64,000 bases of DNA, taken from assembly GCF_902686445.1 (NCBI RefSeq), contig NC_062213.1, positions 5,701,241 to 5,765,240 on the forward strand, written 5' to 3'. Within the stretch, counting starts at the first letter, position 1, and every line of letters begins with the position of its first letter. The position numbers and the translations under genes are program-made. Source of the DNA: Sciurus carolinensis. Its lineage: Eukaryota; Chordata; Mammalia; Rodentia; Sciuridae. The notes under the pieces are model-generated. The model made no database searches, was not told where the DNA came from, and saw nothing but the letters and a program-made list of their open reading frames with translations. Positions 22,160-34,440 of the stretch are shown here, one piece after another.

Positions 22160-22248
22160 TTTGTTTGTGTTGCTGGACTTCAGTGCCATGGTCTCATGAG
22201 TGCTAGGCAAGTGTTCTACCACTGAACTACTATATTCCAACCCCCTTT
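22160..22248 (-). repeat. ID-type SINE (antisense, old)
   Basis: The reverse complement reads GGGGTTGGAATATAGTAG, then TTCAGTGGTAGAACACTTGC and CTAGCACTCATGAGACCATG. This is the ID body with a decayed A box and no usable B box. A T-run is not on its right side, so the tail has been lost or altered. Confidence 0.65.
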
Positions 22249-22249
22249 A

Positions 22250-22892
22250 TTAAAAAAAGAGAAGACAACTGGTTATTAAATAATGGAGTCTACTGCACTG
22301 GTAAAGAAGGAGAACTTTGAGGAATTTTGTAGAAAGAGTCCCTCCAACAAGACCCTTGGGTCCCGTCTTAATTTGGTCGCATGCTGCCGGAGTTCCTTCT
22401 TTAACTAGCCAGCATTTCCAACAGACTGAAACCTCTTCAAGACAACCCCTCCCTCTCCCTACCCTTTGGGGGCTTAAGAGAATTCTTTGTTCATAGCACT
22501 CAAGAAATCGGAAGACGTGGCTGATGGAAAGACAAGAAGATGACAGGTAAGCAAGGGGAGGGCTGTGTGCCCTCCGGCAAACCCCTGGAGCCCGGCTGCG
22601 GCAGGGCAGAGCCACCTCAGGAACGCGTCTCCGAGGCCCAGTCCAGGACACTCCACGGATGGCCGCTGCTGAAGGACAAGCACTTCAACAAGAGCCTGGC
22701 CCTGGTCTTTGTCCTGCAGCCGTGGCACCACCTGCTTTGGGGACACCTTCCCAGGTTGGGCATGGGACCTCTGTTTTGACTTTGCCTTCACCCATCCTAA
22801 ATGTACTTAGGAGACTCTTTAAAAAAAGAAAAAAAAAAAGTCATTCTAGACGTTAGGAGCTCAGCTCCACCGATGGTCTGAAACAGGAAATT
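22250..22892. other. Unassigned noncoding DNA
   Basis: Overlapping frames on both strands (22250-22791, 22540-22856) contain no recognisable domain. A short A-run lies at 22819-22839. Confidence 0.45.
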
Positions 22893-23075
22893 CAAGGAAT
22901 TTTTTAAAATTTTGAATTTATTCTAATTAGTTGTACTTGACAGTAGGAGACACTTATATATTTTGATAGATCATACATAAATGGAGTAGAGCGCAATCTC
23001 TCGTTATTCTGATTATACGTATTGTAGGATCACATCAGTCATGCAGTCATACATGTACATGAGATAATAGATCTT
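22893..23075 (-). mobile_element. Sciurid L1 3' end (antisense)
   Basis: 'tttattctaattagttgtac', 'ttgacagtaggagacactta', 'tattttgatagatcatacat' and 'catgcagtcatacatgtac' match the 39560-39735 copy and the recalled sciurid L1 3' region. It is truncated. Confidence 0.75.
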
Positions 23076-23079
23076 AAAC

Positions 23080-23397
23080 CACTCAGAGGGACAGTCTCAG
23101 GAGGGCCAGCTCAGCTGCACCCAGGACAGGGGCACCACCCCCTCCCTCTCTACCTCAGCTCTTGATCCCCCAGGGTCTCTCACACGGGGCTTCGTCCACA
23201 CAGCCGTGCGTAGGACAGCTCACAGCTGACATCTCGACACCAGGCAGAGACTGACTGTTGATCTGAGCTCCATTGCAAACAAAAGGACGGAGGGGAAGAC
23301 TCAGAGCGTGAGTAAATAGATCAAACTCACTAGGATGAATTCAAACTCCAGCAGTCTGCCTTCCTTCAAACTTGTGTTGTAAAAAGAGACATAAAAT
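23080..23397. other. Unassigned noncoding DNA
   Basis: GC-moderate, with nothing recognised. Confidence 0.45.
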
Positions 23398-23505
23398 GCT
23401 TATTCTGGTTTCATCTATTTTGTGTGACTTTGGGAAAATAATTGAACTCCTGGGCCTTACTTTTCTTTAAAATGAAGGTGGAGATAATACCTCAATCATT
23501 TTATG
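23398..23505 (+). repeat. MIR fragment
   Basis: 'tgtgtgactttgggaaaata' followed by 'aaaatgaaggtggagataat' and 'acctcaatca' follows the MIR core. Confidence 0.65.
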
Positions 23506-24859
23506 TTAAGATCCATTTTATATTTCAATACTCAAATTAGGATCAGATATGGGATAGAAGCTCCCCTCTTTCCAGCTACTCTTTCTCACGTCCCAAAGAG
23601 TTAATTTTTCCTTTGACCCCATTTTGAAGTAGTGAAAGCATTATTAGCTCCATTTCGTGGGTAGGTGACTCTCAGACTTGGAAAAGTATTTTATTCATTT
23701 AACCATTCGTGTATTCATGAAGTATTAGCTTAAGGTTGCTGGATGTATGAAGACCAGCAAGACTGTGTCCTGCCCATCAAGGAACCAGAGAAGGCAAAAT
23801 CTGTACTTGCAGGGAACACAGAGACTCTGCCTCCTAGTCCTGTGTCTTTCTACCCTCCTCTGTGCTAATGTTGATGATGTGCACCGAGTTTTCCCTCTTG
23901 AGGGGTGTTTGGACAGTTGTAAGAAGTCAGTAAGAGCAATCAGAGAAGTACACACAATGGATACTACAGCTTTTCAGAAGTTATTACAACCCCACAAAAT
24001 AGTATCTAATTAAATAAGGAGACTCAAAGTTTATAAATTGAACAATGAAACATAACATTTAGAAATAAATGTCATTTAAAAATATGATTTTTGAACTGAG
24101 ACTTACTGATGCATATTAAAAGTCACTATGATTAAAGGATGTCAAACAACTGGTTTGTTGCACATCTGTGCTAGTGATTTAATGTTTGTATACCTTAAAT
24201 TGTAGACATCATGGCCTGATTCCTCTCTATTTTGGGAAGCGTTAACACCATTAGTTGCATTAGTAGAATCCCACCCATTCTTATAGTATGTGAGAAGACT
24301 CATGCCTCCAGTTCCTGAGGAAGGCACGAAGTTCCTCTTTCTGCGTCTGTTGTCTCCTTGCAAATAATCTGCCCTGCAGCCAGACCCGTGCTCTCAGGCG
24401 CTAGCTGTGGAGTACTGCGCCCCCCTCCAGGGCTGGGCGCTTCTGGAGGCAGTGGGACCTGCATGTTGATGAAGTTTCCTGTATGGAGCCCACACCAGTG
24501 ACTCTGAGAGACTGAGGACAGAGCACCCAGTCCGTGCCCCTCCCAGGTGTGGACTGGAGAGATAGGAGTGGCCCGGGGAGGAATGGCACTGCTGTGGTTT
24601 TGGATTCCTGGCACTTGCCAGTCTGTGCAAAGTGTGCCACATGGGCATCTCTTGTGTTCCTCAGTGTGACCTGAGAGTAGAGGAAAGATGTTCATCAATT
24701 AGATGTATGCATTCTTAGAAAACACCAAAGCATCTAAGATTCTTCATGCAGAAAGTCCCTGCTGATATCTTTGTGCCCTCTACCTGAACGTTCATTCATT
24801 CTGTGTTCCATTCCTTCACTTGTTCCATATTTATAATGTTCTAGGTGTGGCACTTTTGA
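23506..24859. other. Mostly unassigned DNA
   Basis: An old repeat-like piece lies at about 23690-23780 ('attcatttaaccattcgtgt' ... 'gaagaccagcaagactgtgt'). The frames at 24300-24698 overlap on the same strand in three phases and show no domain. Confidence 0.45.
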
Positions 24860-24926
24860 TCACTTAACTCTTATTTTAAACTTTTTTATTTTTTTAAATT
24901 TTATTTTATTTTTTCACTTAACTCTT
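24860..24926 (-). mobile_element. 41-bp retrotransposed A/T tail with 13-bp target duplication
   Basis: The 13-mer 'tcacttaactctt' occurs at 24860-24872 and again at 24914-24926. Between them lie 41 bp of T-rich DNA (24873-24913) resembling the reversed 3' tail of the local L1 family. This is the footprint of a target-primed reverse transcription event that copied little more than the tail. Confidence 0.8.
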
Positions 24927-25310
24927 TTGTCCTAAGGAGGGTGGGGTGTGACTGTGGACATCATTAGATCTGAGTATAATACAAAAGACTGGAAAAGAGC
25001 TGTGACTGATCTGCCCTAGAGGTAGGCAGGCCTTGTGACATGCATTGGGTTACAGAGCATGGTGACTTAGGTCTGATGAGAAAAGTTTTCACTGACTTCA
25101 CATGGAGAAACGTTCACTGTGACTGAATCATGACGAATGAGAAATCACATTTACAAAACATGTAATTTTCTTTCTCCAGCTTGATCAGTTCGTTTATCCA
25201 TATTATATATGAATATGGACCTCATTTTGGGCAAAAGAAGAAATCCAATGGACTAGAGAGAAGACATGAGTTATTTTCTAACTCACTTGTACTTATTTCA
25301 ATTAATCTCA
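24927..25310. other. Unassigned noncoding DNA
   Basis: No recognised gene or repeat. The short frame at 25181-25387 runs into the next LTR. Confidence 0.45.
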
Positions 25311-25733
25311 TGTGTAAGTTAGTCTTTGAGTGTTGTGACCAAACTACCACCAAGAACATTTTAGAGGAGGGAAAGTTTGGCTTTTGATTTCAGAGTTTGA
25401 GTCCTGGGTGGGCGACAGCCTTGCTCTGGGCCCAAGGTGAGGCAGCACATCATGGTGGGAAAGTGAGATGGACGGGGTGGGGTGGGGGCGGGGCTGCAGC
25501 TTTCCTGGAGGCAGGAAGAAGAGAGAGAAGGGGAAAGAGCTACGGGTAAGAAACGCCCTTCCAGGGTGGCCCCATGACCTACATCTTCCAGCCACGCCCC
25601 ACCCGCCTACAGTTACCACCAGTTAGGACAGACTGATTGGGTTACAGCTCTCATAATCTAATCATTTCACCTCCAAACATTCCTGTATTGACACAGGCAC
25701 TTCGAGGGAACACTTCATACCCAGACCACAGCA
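25311..25733 (-). mobile_element. Sciurid MaLR-like LTR (antisense)
   Basis: This is the same family as 788-1226: the reverse-complement 5' end maps to 'cttcatacccagaccacagca', and the 3' end to 'tgtgtaagttagtctttgag'. The middle shares 'gggcccaaggtgaggcagca' and 'catcatggtgggaaagtg'-type text with the others. No internal sequence. Confidence 0.7.
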
Positions 25734-26469
25734 GTCCCAGCAGTTAAAACTCTAAAGCAATCAATGAACAAGTGCTGTAGCTCACGAGGATGGTGAGCTC
25801 GCTGCCTAACTCAGTACTGAAACCCTGTCCGACGCCCTGGCGCCTGTGCCGGCCCGGTGGGCACTGGACCTGGGATTCTCTTCCTCTCCTCTGAGCTTGC
25901 TCTCTGTGCTCCACTACACCTGCTTCCCCACACAGAGGCCGTGGCAGCCCTGGCTCCCAGGCCTAATTCTTCACCTCCACTTGGTACCACCCTTATGGGC
26001 ACTCAGGTCTCTTCTATGTGAGATGCACTACTCTGGATAGCTCCTGAGTAACATGTAAACATTTCACTTGGGAAACTTTCTTTCTTTTAAGTTCATATTA
26101 GTCAAAATCTGAACTGAATGAAGAAACACAGGGCTTAGGGCTCAGTAAGACACAGTCCCTCACCCTAAGGAGCTCCGGGTCTGGCTGAATGTAGTCCTTC
26201 TAATAAAACAAAATACCATCACCACCAGTCTATATTTTCAAAAGTTCTTGAACCGCAGCTCTTCTGTATTTCCTGTACTTCTGGCTGTTTCAGAAGAGTG
26301 AGTCATCACCATGTGCCAAGAAGCAGCAGAGCTAGCTGCCATAAACAACTTCATGTGTGAAACAAGAAATGGATACTCCCTGATACTTCTCAAATGTTGA
26401 GGTGAGAAATGAACATAACGCTTTTGAATGTGGAGGCAGATTCTGAGAAATGAAGGACTGGAATGAAAA
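25734..26469. other. Mostly unassigned DNA
   Basis: About 26125-26215 ('ctcagtaagacacagtccct' ... 'aaggagctccgggtctggct') resembles an ancient interspersed repeat. 25770-25830 is vaguely ID-like but too weak to call. Confidence 0.4.
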
Positions 26470-26665
26470 GTAAAACCGAAACACCTCTTCCCCAGTTAGA
26501 ATCGACTGCGCAGCCAAGTTTTGCACAAGAAGACGGCAGTGTGGAAATGAGGACCACCCCTCCCAGATCGACAATGTGTGATCGCCGTTGTGAAGAGTCA
26601 AGCTTCCCCGATTTCTTCTGGCCAGAACCGTGGGACGATCACCCCCGCTCTGAGTGCCCGCTGTC
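26470..26665. other. CpG-retaining unique block
   Basis: About 13 CpG sites in under 200 bp, near the number expected by chance for its base composition and well above the flanks. The forward frame 26463-26729 (88 codons) crosses it but shows no domain I recognise. It could be a conserved element or a small exon. Confidence 0.4.
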
Positions 26666-27514
26666 CATGTGCATGCGGTTACAGGTTGACTTCCTGGCCC
26701 TGTTTCCTAGTTTTATCATAATCATTTGACACAAGGAAATGAAAGATAAGAAACTGACAATGTAGAGCAGTTGACTTTTCTTAACACACATTGTAATTCT
26801 CAGTTCACTAGAATAATACAATAAAAACAATGCCTGAGAGCTGACTGTAGATAACAATGAGTTATCTATAGAGAGACAATGGGGACTGGGCGACGGACGC
26901 TCCTTGGTGGATCCACCAACCGTGGGCTCATGGGAGTTGATGGAGGATGTGGGACAATGCTAGGCTAAAGTTCTTCTCCATCATTATTTTCAGTTCACTT
27001 TGTTTTGTGAAGGGCAAAATTGGAGCCTTGTAATAGGTTGGAAGGGTAATTTGATGCTTTCTCTTCTCTACTCATTTATCCATCAAGAATATTCCAACAT
27101 TTCTTGGGAACAAGGAATCTAAGAGATTGAAGGAGAACTTAATTAAGAATCTGAAATTGAGGAGACTCGAGGTTTCTGCTGGTGGGCTCCGCATTCTGAT
27201 TGGACGGGGTCGTGCATCTTATCTTTGATATGATGGATCAGCCGTCATCCTCTTGTGCCTTCTTAGTACAATGGCTTTGCTGAGACTGTGTGGTACTCCT
27301 GGAATCTCGTTTGGACCATGTTCATCAAATCATAACACAACCTACTCACCTTTCAGACTCAGACAGGGTCAAGTCACCCACTTTACTACAGCTCCTTCTG
27401 CACACTGACCTGTCTGACCTGTAGACCGCCCATGACTTATCAGAGCAGGCTGCTGTGGAATCTGTTTCCCAGGAGACTGGATACACTTTCACACCCTGGA
27501 CCGGATCAGATTAG
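26666..27514. other. Unassigned noncoding DNA
   Basis: No recognised gene or repeat. Confidence 0.45.
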
Positions 27515-27617
27515 CCTCTGTGTCCCCAACACCACCACAAGCCTGACACCTAGTAAGCTCTCTAATGCTTTGCTGTGTGTCCTCTGTGTCCCCAACAGCA
27601 CCACAAGCCTGACACCT
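27515..27617 (+). repeat. Direct repeat, period 66
   Basis: A 37-bp segment starting 'cctctgtgtccccaaca' at 27515-27551 recurs at 27581-27617 with one mismatch (accacc versus agcacc context). The intervening 29 bp are not part of the repeat as seen. It looks like a recent local duplication. Confidence 0.9.
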
Positions 27618-28459
27618 TCTTCCCTTTTCTCAAGACAACCACCACCTAGTGTCCTTCTCCCACTTCATCTCTAAAGCCAAATTGACAGGCTGAGAGTCCC
27701 CGAGCTCTAGCCTGTATTTTTCTAGTTGTGTTATTCTGTCTCTATCTTCATTTTATGATTTCTCACCTTGAGGGAAAAACAGAGAGATTTATTTTTTCCT
27801 CTGCCCTGCAGGGGGTAGAGCAGATTCTGAACAGTATGAAATGATCTTGCCAGGGGCTGAAGTCATTCTCAAGTTGTAACCATCCATCTGTGTATTCAGG
27901 GAAACGGAGGGGCTATGCATTTCTTTTTCCTGTCAGCAGAACACAGTGTCTTATTTAGGTTCGTTGGGAAGAGGGAAAAAAGAAAAACGAACAGAAAGTG
28001 TCAGACCTGGGGAAGGTTTATGTATGAGGATCACTTTAACCTGACACACACTTGTCCAGAGACAGGCCTGCTGGGTGGAGGAGGAATTCCCTCAAATGAT
28101 TAATAATATTAATAAACTCCATTATTATTGGAGTTTTTCTCCAATAATAACATCTCAGATTTGCATGATCTTTTTTATTTTGCACAGTAGAACTGACTTC
28201 ATTAACGTATCTAGGTTTTTGAAGACCCCAGTAGAATTTGTAAAATAAAGATTATTCCCAAAGTGAGCACATGAGGAAATTAAGGCTCACTTGAAGTGCA
28301 CGTTGAAAAGACTGGCAATGGGCTCATTGCTGAGAGACAGGGCACTGAACAGTGACCCCCTGTTGTCCAAGCACTCTCCTGAATCCCTCCCCATTGCACA
28401 TGACCCTTTGAAATGAATGGCCAGCCTTAAGTTGACACATTTGAGTTAGTTCTTTTACA
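27618..28459. other. Unassigned DNA with a short hairpin
   Basis: The hairpin at 28122-28150 is a 12-bp perfect stem (TTATTATTGGAG / CTCCAATAATAA) around a five-T loop. No gene seen. Confidence 0.5.
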
Positions 28460-28850
28460 TAAAGAAGAATAAAATTATGGAATTTGCTGGTAAATGAATG
28501 AAGTTAGAGAATATCATGTTAAATGAAATAAGCCAAACCCAATAAACCAAAGAACAAATTTTTCTCTGATAAGTGGATAATGATACGTAATGGAGCAGGG
28601 GCGGTGGGCTGGGGGACAAGAGAAGAATAGAGGAACTTTGGATGTGTAGAGGAAAATGGGGTGGAAGGGGGTGGGGAAGGAAAGATAGTAGACCGAGACA
28701 GACTGTGTTATCCTGTGTACATGTATGATTACATGAATGGTGTGGATCTACATCATGTACAACCATAGAAATGAAAATTCATACCCTATTTGTGTATAAT
28801 GAATCAAAATGCAGTCTGTAAAAATGAAAATTTAAAAAAATAAATTGCTG
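28460..28850 (+). mobile_element. Sciurid L1 3' end (sense)
   Basis: 'attatggaatttgctggtaa', 'tatcatgttaaatgaaataa', 'cctgtgtacatgtatgatta', 'catcatgtacaaccatagaa' and the tail 'aaaatttaaaaaaataaatt' match the 3' region of young sciurid L1. The element is 5'-truncated, with no ORF2 domain. Confidence 0.75.
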
Positions 28851-29227
28851 GGAAAAAACAAAGTAAGTTTCTCATAGATTAAAAAAAGAGAGAATAAAGC
28901 ACAGTTTTACAAGTCATATTTTTGTTTTCTGATTTTTAGGTTTACAATTTTTTAATATTTAAATTTTCTTATCCAAAACCATAAGGTGGAACATTTCATA
29001 GCCTGTAGGGGGATGAGAACCACCCAAGGTTTGGAACTTTCTGGTTCTTCATTGTCTCCAGGGGGAGATGAACTGTTATCACCACAGCTTGCTTTCTCCT
29101 GAGGATCTTCTCCAGGGGAGGTTCAGGCCCACCTTTAGAACACATGCACAGCACACATACCACATGCTCAGTGCAAATGCATAAATCTACATGAAGATGA
29201 TCCATTAATTGTTATGTGAAAGACAAT
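28851..29227. other. Unassigned noncoding DNA
   Basis: Nothing recognised apart from AT-rich sequence near 28925-28980. Confidence 0.45.
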
Positions 29228-29425
29228 AATGGCAGCAGCACTTACAGAGCACTTGATGTATGCATGGTACACATATTAACTAATAGTCCTACAGTGACTC
29301 TTCAAAGTAGGTGCTATTATTATTTCCACTTTATACACGGGAAATCAGAAGCATAAAGGTATAAAATCACTTGTCCATGGTCACACCATTAGGGAGGGGA
29401 GAGCAAGCATTTGTGCTCTGAGTCT
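29228..29425 (-). repeat. MIR SINE (antisense)
   Basis: The order 'acagagcacttgatgtatgc', 'tactgactcttcaaagtagg'-like text, 'tgctattattatttccactt', 'tgtccatggtcacaccatta' is the reverse-complement MIR consensus. Confidence 0.8.
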
Positions 29426-30283
29426 CACCCTCTGCAAACTTGGTCTTCCAATCTGCTAGTACGTTGCCTCTCAGAGAAGGCTATGGAAGATCTAAATACA
29501 AGGAACTTGCATGAAGGTAGGAAACAGCTCAATCATCAGGACAAGTACTAGAAGGGACACTACAGGCAGCAGGGATCCACCCATGGGGATACAGGAGTGG
29601 GGACCATCCTGGGGACTTCAAGACACCTAGAGCATCAGAAGTGGTAGAAGAGTCCAGAGAGGATATCAAGGCTTCCACGTCATGTTGGGTCTGGGACTTC
29701 TCCTGGAAGCAATATGCAGTCATTGAAAGGTTTTATGGTACCAAACAGGAGGATAAGCATTCATGGGTTGCAGGTGGATGAGGAGGTGAAGGTTCTCAGG
29801 GCAGATGGGAGTGTGTTTTGGTGGAGGTGGAATAAGGGTGGGATTCTTACCAGGTAGATGGAGCTTGGACACTCACACTTCACCTCTGTCCAGGCAAGTG
29901 TCAGCTGGGTCGCTTGGAGTACAATGGTTTTGCCCATCCCACAGGAGATGGTGGTGTGTTCTTATTGACGTCGTCACAATCACCGTTACCATCAGCATCC
30001 TCAGAGATTTCGTTAGCTTTGTTAATTGACAATGCACATTTCTCTTGACTCAGTCACTCCACATTTCAGAATCTCTCCTTCAGATATAGAAGTGTGAACC
30101 ATCCAGGGGACATAAGACAGGGGCACAAAATTGTGCATCACTGAGCTTTTGGAATACCTACAATTTTCATAATGGGGTATCATTCAAAATCCAAATACTG
30201 AGCCATGGAAAACCCAAGACATGGATATAATTGTAATCAATAAGCCTGTTTAATATATGAGATTTTACTGAAAATAGGTAGTT
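29426..30283. other. Mostly unassigned DNA
   Basis: About 29640-29800 may be a further copy of the ancient repeat seen at 60165-61140 ('gcagtcattgaaaggtttta', 'atgaggaggtgaagg'), but similarity is weak. No gene supported. Confidence 0.4.
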
Positions 30284-30600
30284 AGCACTTATTGTCTGCA
30301 GAGGATTGGTTCCAGGACCACTGCTGATACCCCAGTTCAAGGATGCTCAAGTCCTTTACGTAAAAGATGTCATATTTGCATGCAACCCCCACACATCCTC
30401 TCCTATATTTTAAATCACCTCTCATAATACATAATGCATTGTAAATGTATAAATAGTTGTTATACTGTATTGTTTAGGGAATAGTGACAAGAAAACTTAG
30501 TCTATATGTGCTCAGTACAGAGGCAATTATTTTTTTCTGAATATTTTCTGTAAACAGTTGGTTGGGTCCAATGTAGAACCCATGGCTATGGAGGCTGATG
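30284..30600 (+). mobile_element. MER2-like Tigger-derived DNA transposon (nonautonomous)
   Basis: From 'gaggattggttccaggacca' through 'aaggatgctcaagtccttta', 'tgttatactgtattgtttag', 'ggaatagtgacaagaaaact' and 'cagttggttgggtccaatgt' to 'ctatggaggctgatgc', the order matches the TcMar-Tigger nonautonomous element MER2, almost full length. It is degraded and has no transposase frame. Confidence 0.85.
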
Positions 30601-33090
30601 CACATACATAAGCAGGGGCTTCTGGGAAACAGGAAAAGGACAAAGATGAAGAGTTTCTCATTGTGTCTTCAGCACTACACAGAGGTTTGCTACTGTAACC
30701 AGGGAGCCTAGGCAGCCTCTGGAGAAAGAACGGACAGCCCTGATACTCTTGGCTCCATGAGGGAAGCTTGAGATGACCCAACTCACTCCCTGGTCCTGGA
30801 GGCAGGCTCCTCTCCAAACCCTCCTGTGGTAAAATGTGTTTTCCGTGTCCACTATGGGACAACAGAGAATGCACTGATCAGCCACGTTAGGGCTCCAGTG
30901 GGGCACCTGCCATTGTGAATTTCCATTTAGGTTATTAAGTTGGCATTTGATTTCTTCATCTGCCCTATACAGCTTGGTCCCCATGAGTTGACTGCTTTGG
31001 AATGATCACCTCTGCATAATTGTCAACATTAAGATTTAGTATCCAAAGGGGAAAGCGACGCATCAGTAGGATCTGCTGAAATGGTTTTGATAGAAAGGTC
31101 TTCCAGAAAACATTTCTCAATGCCTGGGGAAATGTTAGGTTTTTGCAACTGGGGATGGGGGACTTATTACCTGCATCTGGTGGATGGATAGCAGGGATGC
31201 AAAGCATCCTGCAAAGCACAGGGTGGACCCCAGGCCACACTCTGCAAAGAATCATCTGGGCTGAAATGTCAACACTACAAAATGTGAGAGATTCCGAGCT
31301 ATGGTGTGCCCTCCTTAGGTCCTCATAGGAACCACTATGGGTCATTTTTTCTGGAATCACTTTGAAGCTTTAATAAAAGTCAGGGCTTTTGCACATTCCC
31401 ATTCACCACCTTGTCTTATCTCCGCTGGCATCCTCCTGCATCAGGAAAGCTCACCAGCTCCACCTCCAGATGCTGCGACCTTGGGAAAGATACTTGGTAC
31501 TTGTTGAATCTTTTTCCTATAAATTAATAATCACAGTGTGGGCTGGAACCAGGTTTGAGCTCCCTTGACTTATTATTTTTTTCCCCATGGTCAGACAACT
31601 TTGAACAACAACACTTGACTTTCTGCATCAGAGTGATCTAAATGAGCTATCTGTTTTGTGGGCCTGCACTGATTAAACAGAGTATTATTTGTAAAACATG
31701 TCAAACTTTCACTGCCAACACCATACATTAGAAAGAACAAAAAAGGGAGACAATTCACTTGATGGCTGAGATTCTACCATAGTTTATGTATTCTCCAGTC
31801 CCATTTGCATATAATTTGATACTTATCTTGTGGTACAAAAATGTTAGTCTCCTAGATCAACAACGATACAGCTGAGGATCTAAGCCATCTGCTGAACAAT
31901 TCCCTTGTTTTCTGCTTTTACCTCTGATTTATTTAATGTGAATGAGACAATGCTGCTGTTCAGAGGGAGGGTGAGGGAACAGGGCTGGAAATGCCAGGAG
32001 TACAAATCACAGCCAAGTGTGGCAGGTTCGTCTCTGATGTGAATTGCAGAGAGCGCACCAGCCTGTGGGTCTGCGGGGGGAGGGAGGCTCAGCCTGTGCG
32101 GTGATTCCTTCTGTGCAGTCAGTTCCCGGGCTTCTGAACATAGTGGCAATGTGGTTGTTGCTCAGTTCTACAACACAGGGCAGTCAGAGCAAGGAATTCA
32201 GTGCAGGAGCTCTGTCTACCACATTCCTGCCCCTATGGAGTGCTAGAGATGGGATGGTCTTTAACGATCATCTGTAAAATACTTTCCGATTTTAGCAGTG
32301 CATGAAAAGGCATGCATTGGTGGGAAGGGAAATTTTGATTTTTAGAAGAACAACTGGGTATTATCAGAAAATCTTTTGTTAGATCTTTTTCACTTTTTCC
32401 TTGAATTTTTCTTAAATCATTAGTATTTTCATACTTTTATAAAATGATTAATATAAATGCTTGGCAATACGGGAAGTAACTGCATATGCATGAAAGATTT
32501 GCAATTTCAGCCTTGTATTTTTTTTTTGCCATTAGTATTTCTAGGGTCTCTTTTTGGTTCTGGGAGGATCAAGGGGTCTGACACTCAGATCCTGCCATCA
32601 AGGAGCCTATGTGATCTGCTGAAACAGAACTTTGAATGTGTCACTTTGGAGCTGAAAATGAGGACGTTAATGGCTCAGGGGACTCAGAAAATCTTCTTTG
32701 TCAAGATTCATGATTCAAGGATAAATTGCCCAGGTGTCAAGAGAAGCTAAGCATGTTGGCACAATACCTTCAGTGGTGCATATCTGGGTCCTGAAAGTGC
32801 CTGATATGTCAGATATGCCAAAAACTTAAATGAGGTTATCTGAAAAAATAGCAAATTATCATGTTGTTTATTGTCTTTCATTTATTTGTTCTTTCTCCTC
32901 CTTATTTAATGGGAAATCCAAGGACTTAAGACAAATATTTGTCCTGTTCACTGCTGCACTATCAGTGCCCAGAAAGTATGCTATTTTGACAAAAAATGCA
33001 TAAACTCTGTAAAAACTGTATCTCAGTAGGGTTAGTTTCATCTGTAGCAAACAGTATAGGCTAACATTGCTGCAATAACAAATATTTCCC
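30601..33090. other. Unassigned noncoding DNA
   Basis: Overlapping frames at 30527-31360 (reverse) and 31143-31328 (forward) have no domain I recognise. A possible MIR remnant lies near 31500-31560. No gene is supported in this 2.5 kb. Confidence 0.45.
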
Positions 33091-33517
33091 TGTCTTAGTC
33101 AGCTTTTCATTACTGTGACCAAAATACCTGACTAGAACAACTTAAGAAGAGCCATAGTTTATTTCTTCTGCCCTAGATTTCAGAAGTTCAGTCCATGATC
33201 GGTCAGCTCAAGGCAGAAACATCATAGCGGAGGAAGACTGCTCATCTCATGGCAGCGGGAAAGCAGAGAGAGGAAGGGTCCAGGGACAGATAAAGTCCAA
33301 GGTCTCGATATAGTGACCTAGTCTTCCATCCGTGCCTTACCCGCCTTCAATTACCATTCAGCTATCAATGAATTAATCCAGCACATGCATTGATGTAATG
33401 ATGAGATCAGAGTCCTAGTCACTGCCTCACAGCCCCACCCTGGACCTTGCTGAATTGGGGACCACGCTTTCAACACATGAGCTTTTTTGAAGAATATTCC
33501 AGATCCAAACAATAACA
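33091..33517 (-). mobile_element. Sciurid MaLR-like LTR (antisense)
   Basis: Starts 'tgtcttagtcagcttttcat' and ends 'ccaaacaataaca', both family termini in reverse complement. The flanking pentamers TTCCC (33086-33090) and CTCCC (33518-33522) are a near-match target duplication. No internal sequence. Confidence 0.75.
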
Positions 33518-34339
33518 CTCCCACATCTCAGTAAATTTCAGTAAGATTAGTTTCACACTCATGCATCTGGTCTATCATGGTTTAGACTTGGCTAAGCACT
33601 GTGAACACTTGGGATCCTGAAACTAAAGGAGTAAGCTTCACTAGCCAGTTGCACAGCACAGACAAAAGAGAAATGGATAGAACCACAGAATTGTTCTTGA
33701 AGCTTCCACACAGAAATAGCTCTTCTCAACTCTCCTTTCATTCCACTGGTCGAAGCAAAGCACTTGCCTCAATCTGCTATCACAAGGCTTAGATGGTCAC
33801 TCACAGGGAAGTGTGATTTCAACCCACTACTTTTTTGTGGTATTTAAGACACACTGACACTATGTGATCACATGATTTGCTTGATGTCTAGAGACTGGCA
33901 AATCTTAAAGCTTGGATTTAATCTGGGCATTTTACTCTTTTATGAATGATTTTCCACCTGTGTTCATTGTCTTTACTCCAGCTTCTGTCAGTCTACCTTT
34001 CTTCAAATCAACAAGAATAGTAAATGATGATTTAGTATTAGTGGCATCATTACAATAGGAATTTCAGTGACAGCACAAGAATCATTTTGCTCCACCTGGC
34101 TTTCAGAGAGGTCTGTGTCATTGATTTATTAGTATTCTGGAATGATCAGATTCACAGATTTGGCTTGAGCAGGCTTTTCTGTGGGATGCCTGATGAGATC
34201 CCAGAGCCAGGCTATGAGGAAACCCAGACAGGGAAACTTCCAGCAGAAATTCCTCTCCCAGTGCCAATCTGTCTCTGATTTCTCTGGGCATTTCTGCCAA
34301 AGGCTGTCCAACGAACCTTTGAGATCACTTGCCCACCTT
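33518..34339. other. Unassigned noncoding DNA
   Basis: Short overlapping frames (34087-34311) on both strands with no domain. Confidence 0.45.
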
Positions 34340-34440
34340 GTGAAGGCTGGTTAACCTCTATAAGCTCATCTGTGAAATGGACATGAAATCTCTATGGACG
34401 TATTGTTGTTGCAGCTACGTGAGACACTGTGAAGCCAGCA
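34340..34440 (+). repeat. MIR fragment
   Basis: 'ggttaacctctataagctca', 'tctgtgaaatggacatgaaa', 'tgttgttgcagctacgtgag' follows MIR core order. Confidence 0.6.
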
